A stretch of 64,000 nucleotides of DNA, taken from positions 36,667,001 to 36,731,000 of the forward strand of contig NC_068560.1 of the NCBI RefSeq assembly GCF_022201045.2. The letters are read 5' to 3'. Both the position numbers and the translations under genes were made by a program. Origin of the DNA: Citrus sinensis. Lineage: Eukaryota; Streptophyta; Magnoliopsida; Sapindales; Rutaceae. This document shows positions 36,901-49,534 of this stretch, piece after piece. Position 1 is the stretch's first letter; every line of letters starts with the position of its first letter. A model generated the notes under the pieces. It was not told the DNA's origin, searched no databases, and worked only from the letters and a program-made list of their open reading frames with translations.

Positions 36901-38065
36901 AATAGTTACTTGACAAATCAATCAAACTAAATTTCCCGAATGAAGAATTCAACTCTCCATACAGCATATTGTTCGAGATATTAAACACAGCACCACTGGC
37001 ATTACCATTTGTACTCAAAATCGGCCAAGAACCCGTAAAGTTATTCCGAGACAAATCAAGAAACCGCAAATTAGGCCTCAAAAACAATGTTGCAGGAAGT
37101 GCACCATCAAGTTTATTCCCACTCAAATCAACAACTTGCAACTGATCAAGTGTGGGAAACAAACCTTCTGACAGCTGACCCTCTAGTCCATTTTCTGAAA
37201 TAACCAACTTCTCTAAATTTCTCAGACCTCTCAACTCCAAAGGTAATGACCCGGATATCGAATTCTTGCTAAGATCAAGCTCAATCAATTTATCAAGATT
37301 TCCAACCACACTAGGAATAAAACCCGTCAAAGCATTATCTGATAAATTCAAGAACTGAGTGCTAGAAAGTGAATATAAACCACTTGGAATTTGCCCAGTA
37401 AAAAAATTTGAAGCGAGGTTCAGTCTTGTAAGGTTACCAAGAAGTGAAATAGCATTAGGTATTTGCCCAGTGAGCAAATTACGTGAAAGATCAAGATTGG
37501 ACAATTTCTTTAACTCACCCAAAGTAGCGGGAACGTTACCAGCAAGACTATTGCCAGATAAATAAAGTACATTCAGTCTACTCAAATTACCAAATGAACC
37601 GGGAATCGATCCGGAGAGCGAACAAGAGCGGAGATCAAGAACCTGAAGCGCCGGTAACCGGTAACCGAACCACTCCGGTATTGAACCGGGAAGCGAAAGC
37701 CCAGAAGCGTTAAAAGAACTTAACAGCGTTAAGTTACCCAAAGAGTCGACAGCGAACCGGGGATTGAGCCGGCCAATTCTGGTTCTTTTGAAACCGGAAA
37801 TATTAATAGCGATGACTTGGCCGTTTTGGCATTGAACACCTCTCCAAGAACGGCAAGGCTCCTTTCTTAATGGCCAGTCACGGCTTCTCAGCCCCAAAGA
37901 CGACCGGAGATCGAGCAATGCGGACCGTTGGACGGCGGAGTCTAACGGGACTTGCTGGGCCAAAACGCACCGGATCAATAAAAGAACGAAAACCGCTGCT
38001 TCCATTAGTAACAAGTTTCCTTTCGCTTCCATGGCTGATAATACCGCGAAGCTCATCATGTTCAT
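33969..38065 (-). CDS. LRR receptor-like kinase, At2g16250 type, probable pseudokinase
   Basis: Plasma-membrane LRR receptor-like protein. Four exons, 38065-36081, 35772-35650, 35034-35012 (only 23 bp) and 34564-33969, give 2727 coding bases and 908 residues. Start: the first ATG was used, but Met12 or Met21 would give a tighter signal peptide before VFVLLLIRCVLAQ. Seen: an LRRNT region with WRGVQC and about ten leucine-rich repeats (GSIPEWFG, GQIPNAIS, GFIPSVVG, LDLSRNNFTGS). A membrane helix lies near residues 457-481, then the kinase domain from about 528. The ATP lysine is kept (VVVKKV), but the glycine loop reads KGHSGDLFKG. The catalytic loop is HRDVQASSIL (K to Q at 665, N to S at 668), and the DFG site reads SLS (681-683). 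Signalling probably works through partners rather than catalysis. Length matches Arabidopsis (about 915). Confidence 0.92.
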
Positions 38066-39080
38066 GACAGTTTATTATGACTCATCTTCTTCCCTCTAAG
38101 CCTCAACTGTAATAATAATAATAATGATATGCACATAAAAAAAAAAAAAGAAAAAAGAAAAAGAAAATAAGTGCATGATGTATTGTTGACCATGTGCTAT
38201 AAGTTTTATAGATTTATGTTACCACTACTTGTTATAAGATGAAGATACAGTAATAAATTTATTTACGATATAATAATTAAAAAAGAAAAAATAATAAATA
38301 TTCTAACCTCCAATCACGAGATTTGATTCTGTGTTCGATGTTGTTGCGCCTCAATTTGAAATGAATGCGGCGAGAGAGTGATTTAATTAAGCATATAAAT
38401 AAGTAAGATAATGTAAGTTGTATATTAATGGAAGAAAACAGAGTTTAATTTTGAATGATGTGGCACTCAAAGAAGAAGGTTAATGTTAATCATGTAATCG
38501 TCAAAACATGTCGTGGATGACTGACTGATGATGGGGTTTATAAAGCAATTTATGAAAGAAGCAGCTGCCACTGCTCTGCCCAACCGCTGAGTTTATGTTG
38601 CTGCTGGGGTTGCTTTCGTTGTCACCGGACGCTTTAAATGCAACCTGGTATGGGAAGTGGTGGAGGCTGGGCTTTGGGTTTTGGTCCACCTAGGCTCAGC
38701 TTTTTAGACTTTTGGTTCTCCTCGTGCTGCTCCACATTTGCTTGCCCTCTGCTTCTGAGGAAGATATAGGCTTTTCCCTCGTTGACTTGCTCTTCTTCTT
38801 CTTTCCATTCGTCAGGCTGAAGCAGATTAGCAAAGGCTGATTTAGAGGTGTAAGGAACATGAGAAATAGCGTTTGGATCCCTGATTTTCAGTAAAATCAC
38901 AAATAAATATATAGTCTAAATGTTTTTACCGGACAGTCCCTTCCATGCTGCCATGCCACTGTGTTCTTTTGTTAATCGCTTGCTAAAAAATCCGCGTCAA
39001 TTTTAATATTAAAATGAATTGATATCAATCAAATACCTATCTTGTAAATTTGTATATCGACATTTAGTTATATAATTAAA

Positions 39081-39103
39081 GAAGAAGAAGAAGAAGAAGA
39101 AGA
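39081..39103. repeat. (GAA)n microsatellite
   Basis: Seven GAA units and a partial one, in AT-rich spacer. Confidence 0.9.
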
Positions 39104-41679
39104 CCTAAATAGAAATTTATTATTAATGGATAAATAATAAATTGAATTTTTCTTATCTAATTCTTAAATAAAGAAGATCAACTTTTTTATGCACAGGTGA
39201 TGCTTGATTGAATGACGAATTAGTAGACCTTCTCAATTGAAGGTAAATCTTGACATTGAACATTGATTTTATTAAATATTAGTTTATGATTGTCTTGATT
39301 ATAGAACAAGGAATTTTTAGTTTCCAAGTTTTGCCATTAGCAAATAGTTAATAACTACCCAAATTAGTATAAAAAAAAACCCCTCTTCACTTACTAGAAA
39401 TTAAAAAGTAATTGAATATCCAATTATTTTTATAAATAATAATTCTTTGCCATTGCATTTTTAGTAATCTAGTAACATTTATATATAAGAATAATTTTTT
39501 TCTCAGGTTATGGTTAGGTCACAATAGATTTTAAATGTATTAGTTAACTATGCATCCAACTAATATTGAATCTTTAGCCCTCGGTCAAGAGCAACACTCT
39601 TCCTAAATCTCTATGAATTGAATCAAGAAAATATGATAATATAAACTCTGCACAACATAAACTAGGATTGCATCAATAAATATGAGATTATCTTGTGAAT
39701 AAACATAATTAAATACATTGAGCTTTTTTTATTTATTAATTTTTTGGCTCCTCTAATTAAAGTTGGCTTGTTCTACCCCTAGATATAACAAAAGAAATAT
39801 TAATTAGTTTAAGTAACTAATAGATACTTCCTAAGAGTACAAGGGGTTTGTGTCTGAATACTCACCCACGTGAGAACGAGAGTGATTTATTTCATTCAAC
39901 TCAAAGTAATGTGTGGAATATAATAAATAGAGATCATAAGGACAAGGATCAAGGATATGTGAAAAAAAAAAGTTGCAAATAATGCATTTTTTGAGCTTTT
40001 TATAGAATTCAAGGACTTCAGTGTTATTATCACTCCAATAAACATACTATTGTCAGTTTGTCACGTAATCATCTTCGTATAAGGTAGGAGCGTAAGAAGA
40101 CATCTTCAAGATGGTATGCATAAAAAAGCTTTGTTTATTCTCCCGTGTGAGAGATAAATTCATTGCTTTCCGCGCTGACTTATGTTTACGAGTTTGGTTT
40201 TAAGATAATAATTTTGCATTCATGGACGTGAAAAAAAATTGGTTGATATTTTAAGGCTTTAAGCTAGCCTTTACCAGTCAAGCTTGGCTATTGGCTATTA
40301 CCCGTCACGAATGAGTGGGGATCCGTATGCATTAATGACACATTATTACCTTCAACAACCCCTTTTAACCAAAAAAGGAAAACACACACACACCCACCCA
40401 CCCACACAATTGGTGAAGCTTTTAGTTTAATGCTGGCAGACAATTTCATACGATGTGAGAAATGGACTCGGTTGAAAATAGGCCGCCGAGGTTACGTTAA
40501 TCTTACATTATACAGAAAAATTACATTACTTAATAATTCAAAATAACTACACAATTAAAGAATATTTAAATTTATTAGATGCAGCACTATGTGTTGATGT
40601 ATGAACCCGAAGATAAATAGAAGTCAACCGTATCAATCATTTTTTGGTCAATTGTTATACACTCTATTCAGCAATTTATTAAAATATTAAAATAAAAAAA
40701 AAGTGATTGAAGGTAATGGGGAACGGAATGTGACTGACGCGACAACTTTCCTACGCGTCATCCGACGTGGACGTGACAGCTCTGCGCTTGGGCTTTTGCT
40801 TCTGCCATTTTTTTTATTCACTTGATTCGTGGGGCCTCCTTCCACTCTTTTGTCTTTAAAATGTAATAACAAACACTAAACGACAGTTTTGAATCATCAA
40901 TTTTAACATCAAAACAACTCAATAATTATACTTTGTTTGTCCATATTTGGGTCAAAGTCCTTCATCTTTCTCCGCGCCTTTTGATTATTAGGAAAAATAA
41001 ATAAATAATAATAATAATAGGTAAACCATTAACTCCTGTAATCAACCAGCAATTATTGTTCAAAATAATGCGGCATATTTTCTTAAAAAATAATAACAAC
41101 ATTTTATTATCAATTGATAAATATCACATTCATTATTACATCACTTGAGATTAAAATTTTAATGGAAAGGCTCTATATTTGCTAAACCTAAAGCCGACAT
41201 GATTTAACAGAAATAATAATAATCATAATAATTCTTTTTTTTTTTGTCATAGTCAATCATTACAATTCCAAAACGAAAAAAAAAAAAAAAGGATGAGAAT
41301 TACGTGTCCAAGTTGGCTGCGATAATTCTAGACTTGTCGGCCGAGACATTGGATGAATGACGAGGACGAGCTTTGACTAACAACATTATTCACGAGCCTC
41401 TACAACACGATTACCGAGTTAATTGATTGACATGAAAATTACGTATTGTAGCGTAGCAGCCACCACCAGAAAAAGTAAATTCAGGGCAACGACTCGGTCC
41501 ATAAAGCTAAGTTTATCAGTGATGCATGGATAAGGAAGGAAGTTTCATTGGTTCACACGAATTAAAATTGATAAGAGGGTCTCCAAGCTCATGTTATGTT
41601 TTCTCATCTTCATGTAGAATTCGCCATTCACAGCCCCTATAATTGAGCGGAATTAATGCTTCTCATGTGAACAAAGTAT

Positions 41680-41701
41680 ACACACACACACACACACACA
41701 A
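41680..41701. repeat. (AC)n microsatellite
   Basis: About eleven AC/CA units in a row, preceded by GTATA. Simple-sequence repeat in the spacer. Confidence 0.9.
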
Positions 41702-44700
41702 CATTATGAATTTTCCAATGTACACTGAGTGCGTGGTAGATATATTTAAAAAAATTTAACTCATGTCCTTTTTAATTAAAAAAAAAGAAATTAAAGTTTC
41801 ACAAAAACGTACATATTACGTCATCTATATGTTTATTTAATAAAATGTTGTTGTATATATCAATTTATTTTTTTAGATTTTTTTTTTAAAAAAAGGTGGC
41901 ATAATTTTATCAAATAGGTCCAATGAAAGACATTGTAGCTTTAATTATATGAAAATAGGGCGCGTTATGGCATCCCTCATAACACTGTATTACAAACTTG
42001 GAATTGTAATAAACTAATATTATATCACGTTTGGCTTTATTAACACTACATAAAATTATAACCCAGATAAACTAAACCTGTGGGGCAATCCAGTTTATAT
42101 GGGCTTGCTCACAATTAAAAAATAAAAAATGAAGAACTTGTCAAAAATCTCCCAATGTTGATCTCTTCACTAAATACTCGGCGGCCAACTTTGCTCCATC
42201 AAAACCACTCCATTCTCTATTTGCTGCGGGACACCCCAGCTCCACCGCCATTGCGCTGCACGGCGACACTACTCCACCGCTACCGTGCCTCTTCTTCATC
42301 ACATGGATCAGCAAATTGTAGTTTTAATACTCGATTTATTTTTTATTTTTGGATTTTGTGGTTTGATTGAATTGGTTGGTGGGTGACGTTTTTTATCAAT
42401 AATTCTCAACTGAAACAAAAATATCACCTCAATTACATGTTTATTTAACAAAATTTTATTGCATGTATCAATTTTTTAAAACCAATTAATCATAATTTAA
42501 AAGAAGAAAAAAGAAAAGGTGACTTAATTTTATCAGATAGGTCCAATTATGGACGAAATAAAGAAGAAGAAGAAGAGACAATCTCTTCTTATATGTAAAT
42601 ATAATAGACGGGAAATTCTATATGATTTAGTATTCAGTGACTTGTTTAATGGGCTTTCAAGCCCAACTGTAGCCCATTTATATATTGGTCTCTCACTGCT
42701 CAATTATTATTAAAAGAACGTAAATAAAATCTCCACATCAAGAATTGTGAAAATTTATTTGTATAGCATCGTGAATTGAACAAATGTGCTTCGTACCAGG
42801 GGTATTGATCTCAGAAGAGCTCTATTCCTCGTGCGTCCTTGGACAGATTAATCAAATGAAGCCCGTGCATCCAAATGAAAAATTAAACCCTAATGCGTTT
42901 TTCTCTATTGTGAGATAGAAAATTTGCTCTTAAAAGCGAAATTTAATTTCAAATAGTTCCCTTTTTTTTTCCCCTTAGGTTAGCTATACAGTACGGGCTG
43001 AGCAATTAAAATAAACAACAAAGAAACATTACATTTCATTTGTTCTTAAAGAAAATTTAAGAAAAATGACCTGTTTATAATTGATTTCCAGAGATATGTG
43101 ATAGAAGGAGATGGGGAAAAGAGTTCGTTTTCAATGGGTTGTGGGGGTTTTGTTTAGAGGGGTGCTTAAAGGAAAGCCCAATAAAATTTTGATGGGATTA
43201 TTCGGTAGTGGGGGCACAATGATGGGACAATTTAAGTAGTGTTCCGCATTTGGGTGGGAAATTGGCCAGTACAGACAGGTTCAGTGAATAATGAGCGAAT
43301 GTCACAAAAATGACTGAACCCTATGCGCCTTTCCTATTGCTCTTATTCCTGGGAATATCGGGGAGCGCATTTACGTTTGTTGGCTCTAAATATATAGTTA
43401 AGGCTTCATAGAGAGTTATTGAAATAACCTGATCTGGTTTTTAAAAACTCCACTTATGAGAAACGGAAATGGTTTAAGGTAATTCTCCTATTCATTTTTA
43501 TTATCATTATATCTTGGTATTATATCGATAATATGGTGATCATTAATAATTATTTTAATTATTTTGAACTTTCGAACAGTACTCTGTCTTAATGTAATGT
43601 CTTAACTAGTAGATGTGTAAATGTTTGCTGAAGTGTGAACATATATTTGAAATGACGTGGAATTTTTTCATAAAAATTGTTCATTTTAAATAATTGCATT
43701 GTCATAAAGAGGCAGTATATTTCAAGCATAAACCATTCCTCTTTTACGAGGATTCATGTTTGAGTTGTGGTAAAAACCATGCAATTAGAAAAAGTGCAGA
43801 GGCCCTTATGGATGCTATAGAGAAAATTGAGATGAAAGAGAGAGTTTGAATTTTAAGAGTATGTATAATGATCTAGATGATAGTATGTCGATTTCACATG
43901 TTCCAAAAAAGAATTCAACAACTTCAAATAACTCATGCTCATCAATGTTTTTTTATAGTCTTTATGACGAGGAGTGAGAAGTGTGGGTTAAACTTTTCCT
44001 TAGCAGTGAATTTACATAATTTTAGGCTTCTTATGTTTTCATATACTTATTTTTTGCATATTGTTATTTTTTAAAGTTTTTTAATTTTTGAATTAAATCC
44101 TTGCTATGAATTAAGCTTTTATATATATATATCATTAATTTTTTAAGATATTTTGACATTAAAAAAATAGTTTATAAGTTGACAAAAGTTTAGTATTGAC
44201 ATTAAATTATATTTAATGACTTAATAGTTTGAGTATTTAAAGTATGGACAAATTTGTCCAAAAATAAAATTATAATTCCCTTTCCCTTAATATTTTATGT
44301 TAAACGTAACAACGAAATTTAATTTCTGTACTTTCTTCTTTCCCTTTCATTTTCCTCATTTCCTCTCCTCCCTTTCCTTCAGACCAAACATCACCTCAAT
44401 ATACAGCGAAAGAGATGACATGAATATGATATTCACTGAAAACGCATAAAGCAAACAAGAGTACATATCAAGCCATATCTTATATGAATCTTCCAAAACA
44501 TTTATTCCATTCATCACCATCAACTCGATCTGTATATATATATATATATACAGCCTGGCAGAATTTTTATTACCGACCTTTGTTGCTCCAATTCAATCTT
44601 ACACGTCCCAATCCCCGTGTCTTTTCTTCTCTTATGATCTTAAGAAGAACGGACAATTGATTTTCATTTGCTCCACCAAAGTAAGGTGCAAAAATTAAAG

Positions 44701-45085
44701 CACGTTGTACTGTAGTAATTAAAAGGAACTGTCAATTTCAGTATGCATCTATCCATGTCAAAGCACATTGAAATAATTTGGCCGAAATTAACAACTGACT
44801 TTCATGAGATATATCCAACTCCAAGTTGCAAGGAGGGGGGGACCCAAGAGAATAAATTTGGTTTTCATGTCCGTTGACTTAGATGGAATGGGTGCGCGTA
44901 TATGCAGTTGGTTTTAATCAGTAATTCATGACCGTATTAAAATTAAAAAGATAAATTAAAAAATATATAAATTTTAATATATTATAAGATAAAATATATT
45001 GTATTAAAATACACATATATTTTTAATTTTTTTATAATTTTAATATAGTCAAATCCCTAATTGAAACATTTCTAACATATATAAG

Positions 45086-46152
45086 TTTAATCACCCTCAA
45101 GTGATACTTGTTTGACATATTTTAAAAAAGTGATACATATTTTAAAATATTCGATCAAGCGACAATTCATTAACTATTGCCGTTAATTCTAACATTCCTA
45201 CGGTAAAATTGAAAAAGGGAGTTTTTTTTTTTTTTTAACTTTTTCCCCATTTTCCTCTCTTTCCTTCCTTTTTCGTCTTCTTCAGTTCATTTTCCATTTT
45301 TTTTCCGGTCTATTTCTCCTTCTTTCTTCGCCTTCTACAGGCTTCATCTACTCCAAGGCCATACGATGATAGCAATCGCGAGTTCGTGGAGCCAGAGCAG
45401 CAGTGGTAGCAACATCACAGCCACACACTAGCGCAGTAACACAATGAACAACATCTTTGAACAAATCCAACCACTATTCGTGAAGCCTTCTACCACCGCC
45501 ACTGTCAAATTAAGCTTACTGATTTTAGGGTTTGAAAATTCTGTTTAATGGTTGGAAAGTTTTCTTTTAGGATTTGATTAATTTTGTTTTGTTTGGTGCA
45601 TTCTTTTTTATTTTTAGATTAGTCTAATTTAGATATGAAGTTGGAGACTTGCAAGGGCTTTTTCAAAGATCACCAAAGTTGAATTTGAAAATCTTGTAAT
45701 GTTGTTATTTTTCAATGTGGATTAAAAAATTCAGGTTGAAATTCATCACATTTGCAATAGGGTCTGATGTTTTATGCTCTAAATCATAAAACCAAAGAAA
45801 TAAAAAATATTGAATCTATATCATGTTGCACAGCTCATGAGAGATCTAGTTCTTCTTTATAGTCACAAATCATTTTAATTCAACAAGATTTTTTTTTTTT
45901 AAAAAACTATGTTAATTAGACTTAGATTTAATATTATATGTATTTTTATTATAAATAAATAAATATAAATGAGTGGGAGCATGACATCATTTTATACCTA
46001 ATTGTAGGGATAAAAACATTTTGTAACTAATTAACTACCTCCATTAGAGTTAGTAGTAAAAGTTAATAGATTGTCACATGATCGAGTATATTTTTTTTAA
46101 AATGTCACCTTTTTGAAGTATATTAAAACAAGTGTCATTTAAGAATAATTAA
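45086..46152. mobile_element. Foldback element with about 100-bp inverted arms
   Basis: The left arm begins TTAATCACCCTCAAGTGATA; the right arm read backwards begins TTAATTATTCTTAAATGACA. The arms also share ACTTGTTT, TTTTAAAA and CGATCA(A/T)G(C/T)GACAAT blocks and a run ATTAACT. The middle (about 850 bp) is T/C-rich with no clear coding potential. A GGGTTAAT-like end at the right (46148-46155) resembles the ends of the other two GGGT-type MITEs in the window. No convincing target duplication. Confidence 0.6.
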
Positions 46153-49028
46153 CCCACACACGTATATATATTCCTTATGTGGTGTGGGCGGCTTTTTTAT
46201 ATTTTTTTTGGACTCGCTGTTTATATATGTATGTGTGCGTGCGTGTATTAAGATGTTGCCAGCCAGAAATATTAACATTGACACATGGATGATAAGGATT
46301 CGATATATCAGTAACCTGAACTGATGTATCTCAAGGTATACGTACCGCATTTTACAATAGGTATATACCTGTAAGAACTTTAAAGCAGTCATCATCAACA
46401 AATGATTACCGCTCCCAGCAGTCCTCTTATGATTATTCAATTCTTCCTTTTATCAAAAGTCGAGTCTAGTAAATTATGTAATTAAATGAAATAATAATTA
46501 ATTATGAAACCCTTTGGTTGGGGGTACTTCAACTTATCACGTGCTAATTAATGGCCAAAATAAAAATCACAAGCAGCTAGCGGAGTCCATATAGGAGATT
46601 CTACTTTAATTTAAAAATAAATTAAAGTGATGGCCGGGATTCCCATTTCCCCTCAGATTATAAGTATCTGGAATGAACCTGTTCAGAATCTGGTCTTGGT
46701 CAGTGAGGAATCCATTGGTAACTGAATCTAGCTCCAGGTGACCCCTACACCAACTTGCAATCCAGGGCCACCAAGATATAAAGAGGAAAAAAAATAAATG
46801 GCCATTTAGCTTCGGATGATCAATAAGAAAGAAAAGGTATATCCTGAGAGATAAATTCTACTTATAATGGACGTGGATGATAAGGATTCTTTTATCTCCA
46901 ACAACAATACCTGTATGGATAACTTCTTTCTGCATGTTTATTTGTCACTACTCCTAAAGTTAATTACAAAATTATTGAATATATAGAGTTTAGCAATAAG
47001 ATAATAATATCTCATAGTGTTTCTACTAGCTTCTAATTGCATGTGGCCTGTTTACTTTAGGTGCCTGTTTAATTATGATAGGCAAATATATCAAAGGTAA
47101 TTATTTCCTCCAGCTCACATATTGGAGTAAAAAAATTCATGCCACAATTAACTTGGCAAGTTTTCAAGTGCAATTAACTCTAATAATCATCCAAAAGAAG
47201 CTAGTAGCAAAGAGAGCAAAAACAATTGATATATTAGGTTTTTTTCTTCAGTTGATATGTTTTGTGTGCTATAGTGATACAGTATGATTAGTAACCTTAT
47301 TTCTGCCTTGCTGGTAAAAAATCAGAGCTCTTAAACTTGTTCTCTGCAGAAAAAAAAAATAAATTTAAGTACAATTATCGTATATAGTACGTGAAGATCT
47401 ACAAGCCAGCTATACATTTTCAAAATATTTGTTGAGAATAGACAAACAAAGCAACAACTGTGGTAGCATCTCTGATGCTGGTGACGGATGAACGCAAGAC
47501 AGAATACGCCTAAATTAATGTAGAGCTGGTGCTGATGACTCACGAGGCTGGGATAGGTGTTGCTCCAGCGACCTTGAGCATTCACATTCAGGGAGAGGAG
47601 AGAGATTTGGGTACTCGTGTTATACACACCCTTTTCTTAATTTGGATTCTTACCTTGTGTATGTCTCAACCAATTATATAAGAATAAATTCACACATGTC
47701 AAGAATCCAACAGATGAGGGAGCATATGGCAAGAGGATCTAGAGCACCTAAGATTTCCCTGGAAAGTATCTGACTCTGTTGTACACACTATCGGAAGACT
47801 TACGACATAGCAGTCTCAATCAATGCAGCTCAACTTGTTGATATTTGATCTTGTTACTACTGTCATAATTGGCCAATTACTTGAAGAAAAAACACAGGAT
47901 AAAAATTTATTGAATTGGTATGATCAGCCTAGCTATCTCACGTAATAGCATCATCTCATTACTCGATGTAGGTAGCCGGTAGCTAGGCTTATCGCACCTT
48001 ATACTAGTATCTCACAAGTATCCATTCTCTTATCTCTCATTTTGTATCAAGTTTGATTATACGTTCTTAAAAAAAAGATAATGAATCTAATTAAGAAGAT
48101 AATTTCCTAGCTAACTGGGTCATTACACCATCCATATCATCAGTCGGGGTGGCAAGATGCTATTTTATTGACCGGAAAGCATTTATGTATTTTGATAAAA
48201 TAGACATTTTGTTTCCAAAAGCAGGCAATGTTGATCACTTCAGCTTAGTACTATACTCTCCGCACCTTTCATAAAAAAGGGAAGCTATCCAGCTATAATT
48301 TTGTCATTCTTGAAAAGACAAAAAACAACTAGCTTCACTTAGAAGCAACTTTTTCTCATCTGTAAGTAAGTACCATTACCAGAATTTAGTCAAGTTTTAG
48401 TGTTTATGCCCTCATCCTGTTAATTATGCAGGTCTTATCTAATCGGGTAAGTGAAGAACAGAAGCAGCCCACGATTTTTTTATTTTTTATATTTATTTTC
48501 CAAGCTTACAACTTCAGAAACGTGCTTTAGGGAGTTAAAAGGGAAAAGGGTTAAGTTTTGCGAGTGTATATGTATATGTAGCCTTGAAACATGCATGTAT
48601 GGTGAGCAGAGCCACATGCGCATAGCAATTCTCATGTATCTTCCAAACATCACGTGAGGGATGCTTGCAACTTGCAAGTGCATCGCAGCATATGATTTCG
48701 GTAACAGCCGATGCATGAAAAGAAGCAGGCGTCATAAAAAACATGGAGCCAAAATGGAAATTACAGCTAACGACTTTTCCTCGGATAGATGAAAACCAGC
48801 GTCAAATAAACAATTGTCAATTGTGCCTGCTTTGATTTTAAGCATATAATAGCAAACCCAATGAGTAAAAATTAAAATTAAAACCACGTAGGTTTTTACC
48901 AATTAGTTCCGCTGTTTTGCCAGTAAAGCAACGGCTGATCGGCAAATTAATTTAAGTGGAACAAAAACACAATTCCCCAACCCCTCCTCCCCCTAGTACT
49001 GGCCCACCCACCACCTCCTCTCTCTGCC

Positions 49029-49036
49029 TATTTAAG
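49029..49036 (+). promoter_or_regulatory. Probable TATA box of RADIALIS-like gene
   Basis: TATTTAAG sits 107 bases before the ATG, after a CT-rich stretch; spacing suits a 5' UTR of about 75 bases. Confidence 0.5.
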
Positions 49037-49142
49037 CACCAGCAAACGACACACTTTCTGCTCATATAAATTTTCTGAACTTCCTTTTCTTTTATATATT
49101 TCTTTTATATATTCATTTACTGTACTTTGTTTAGTTTCTGCA

Positions 49143-49534
49143 ATGGCATCGGGCAGCTCAACATGGACTGCCAAGCAAAATAAGTTGTTTGAGAATGCTT
49201 TGGCCATTTATGACAAGGATACCCCAGATCGCTGGCACAACCTCGCCAGGGCCGTTGGTGGCAAAACTGTGGAGGAAGTGAAGAGGCATTATGAGATGCT
49301 GGCTGAAGATGTGAGCAGGATTGAAGCTGGCGAAATCCCTTTGCCCGACTACAAGAAAATTGGTGGCACCAACAAAGCTCCCAGTTACATCAACATGGAT
49401 AATGAAGAACAAAGGTACGTACTATTACTATATATATGGATATATATTTTGATTATCTTTTTGAATGTGTTAACTAAAACAGTTAGTCTCTGCAAGCGCG
49501 CAGGCTGAAGACTCTTAGGCTCAGTGAAGCATGA
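49143..49534 (+). CDS. RADIALIS-like SANT/MYB protein
   Basis: Small single-repeat SANT/MYB nuclear protein of the RADIALIS/RSM family. Family members act by competing with related MYB proteins for partners in flower asymmetry, seedling and light responses. Two exons: 49143-49414 and a tiny 49504-49534, giving 303 coding bases and 100 residues. The intron sits after EEQ within the Arg codon, the usual place for this family. Seen: [20 protein letters not shown], then [12 protein letters not shown] and [12 protein letters not shown], the whole SANT domain (about residues 5-60). The C-tail KTLRLSEA corresponds to the short basic tail of RL proteins. The nearest Arabidopsis relatives are RL5/RL6 by position and sequence memory. 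Confidence 0.93.

Larger units (their letters stand above)
38066..49142. other. Long divergent spacer (11 kb)
   Basis: No supported gene. It contains the upstream regions of the LRR kinase gene (minus) and the RADIALIS-like gene (plus). On the minus strand at 38634-38900 an open frame without ATG (with YTSKSAFANLLQPDEWKEE) has protein-like composition and could be an exon remnant. Simple repeats: GAA at 39081-39103, AC at 41680-41701 and TA at 44532-44550. A foldback element occupies 45086-46152. The rest is AT-rich. Confidence 0.5.

Noticed and set aside
38634..38900. Minus-strand frame with protein-like composition
   Set aside because: It has no ATG, no recognised family and no partner exon; kept only as a note in the spacer entry.
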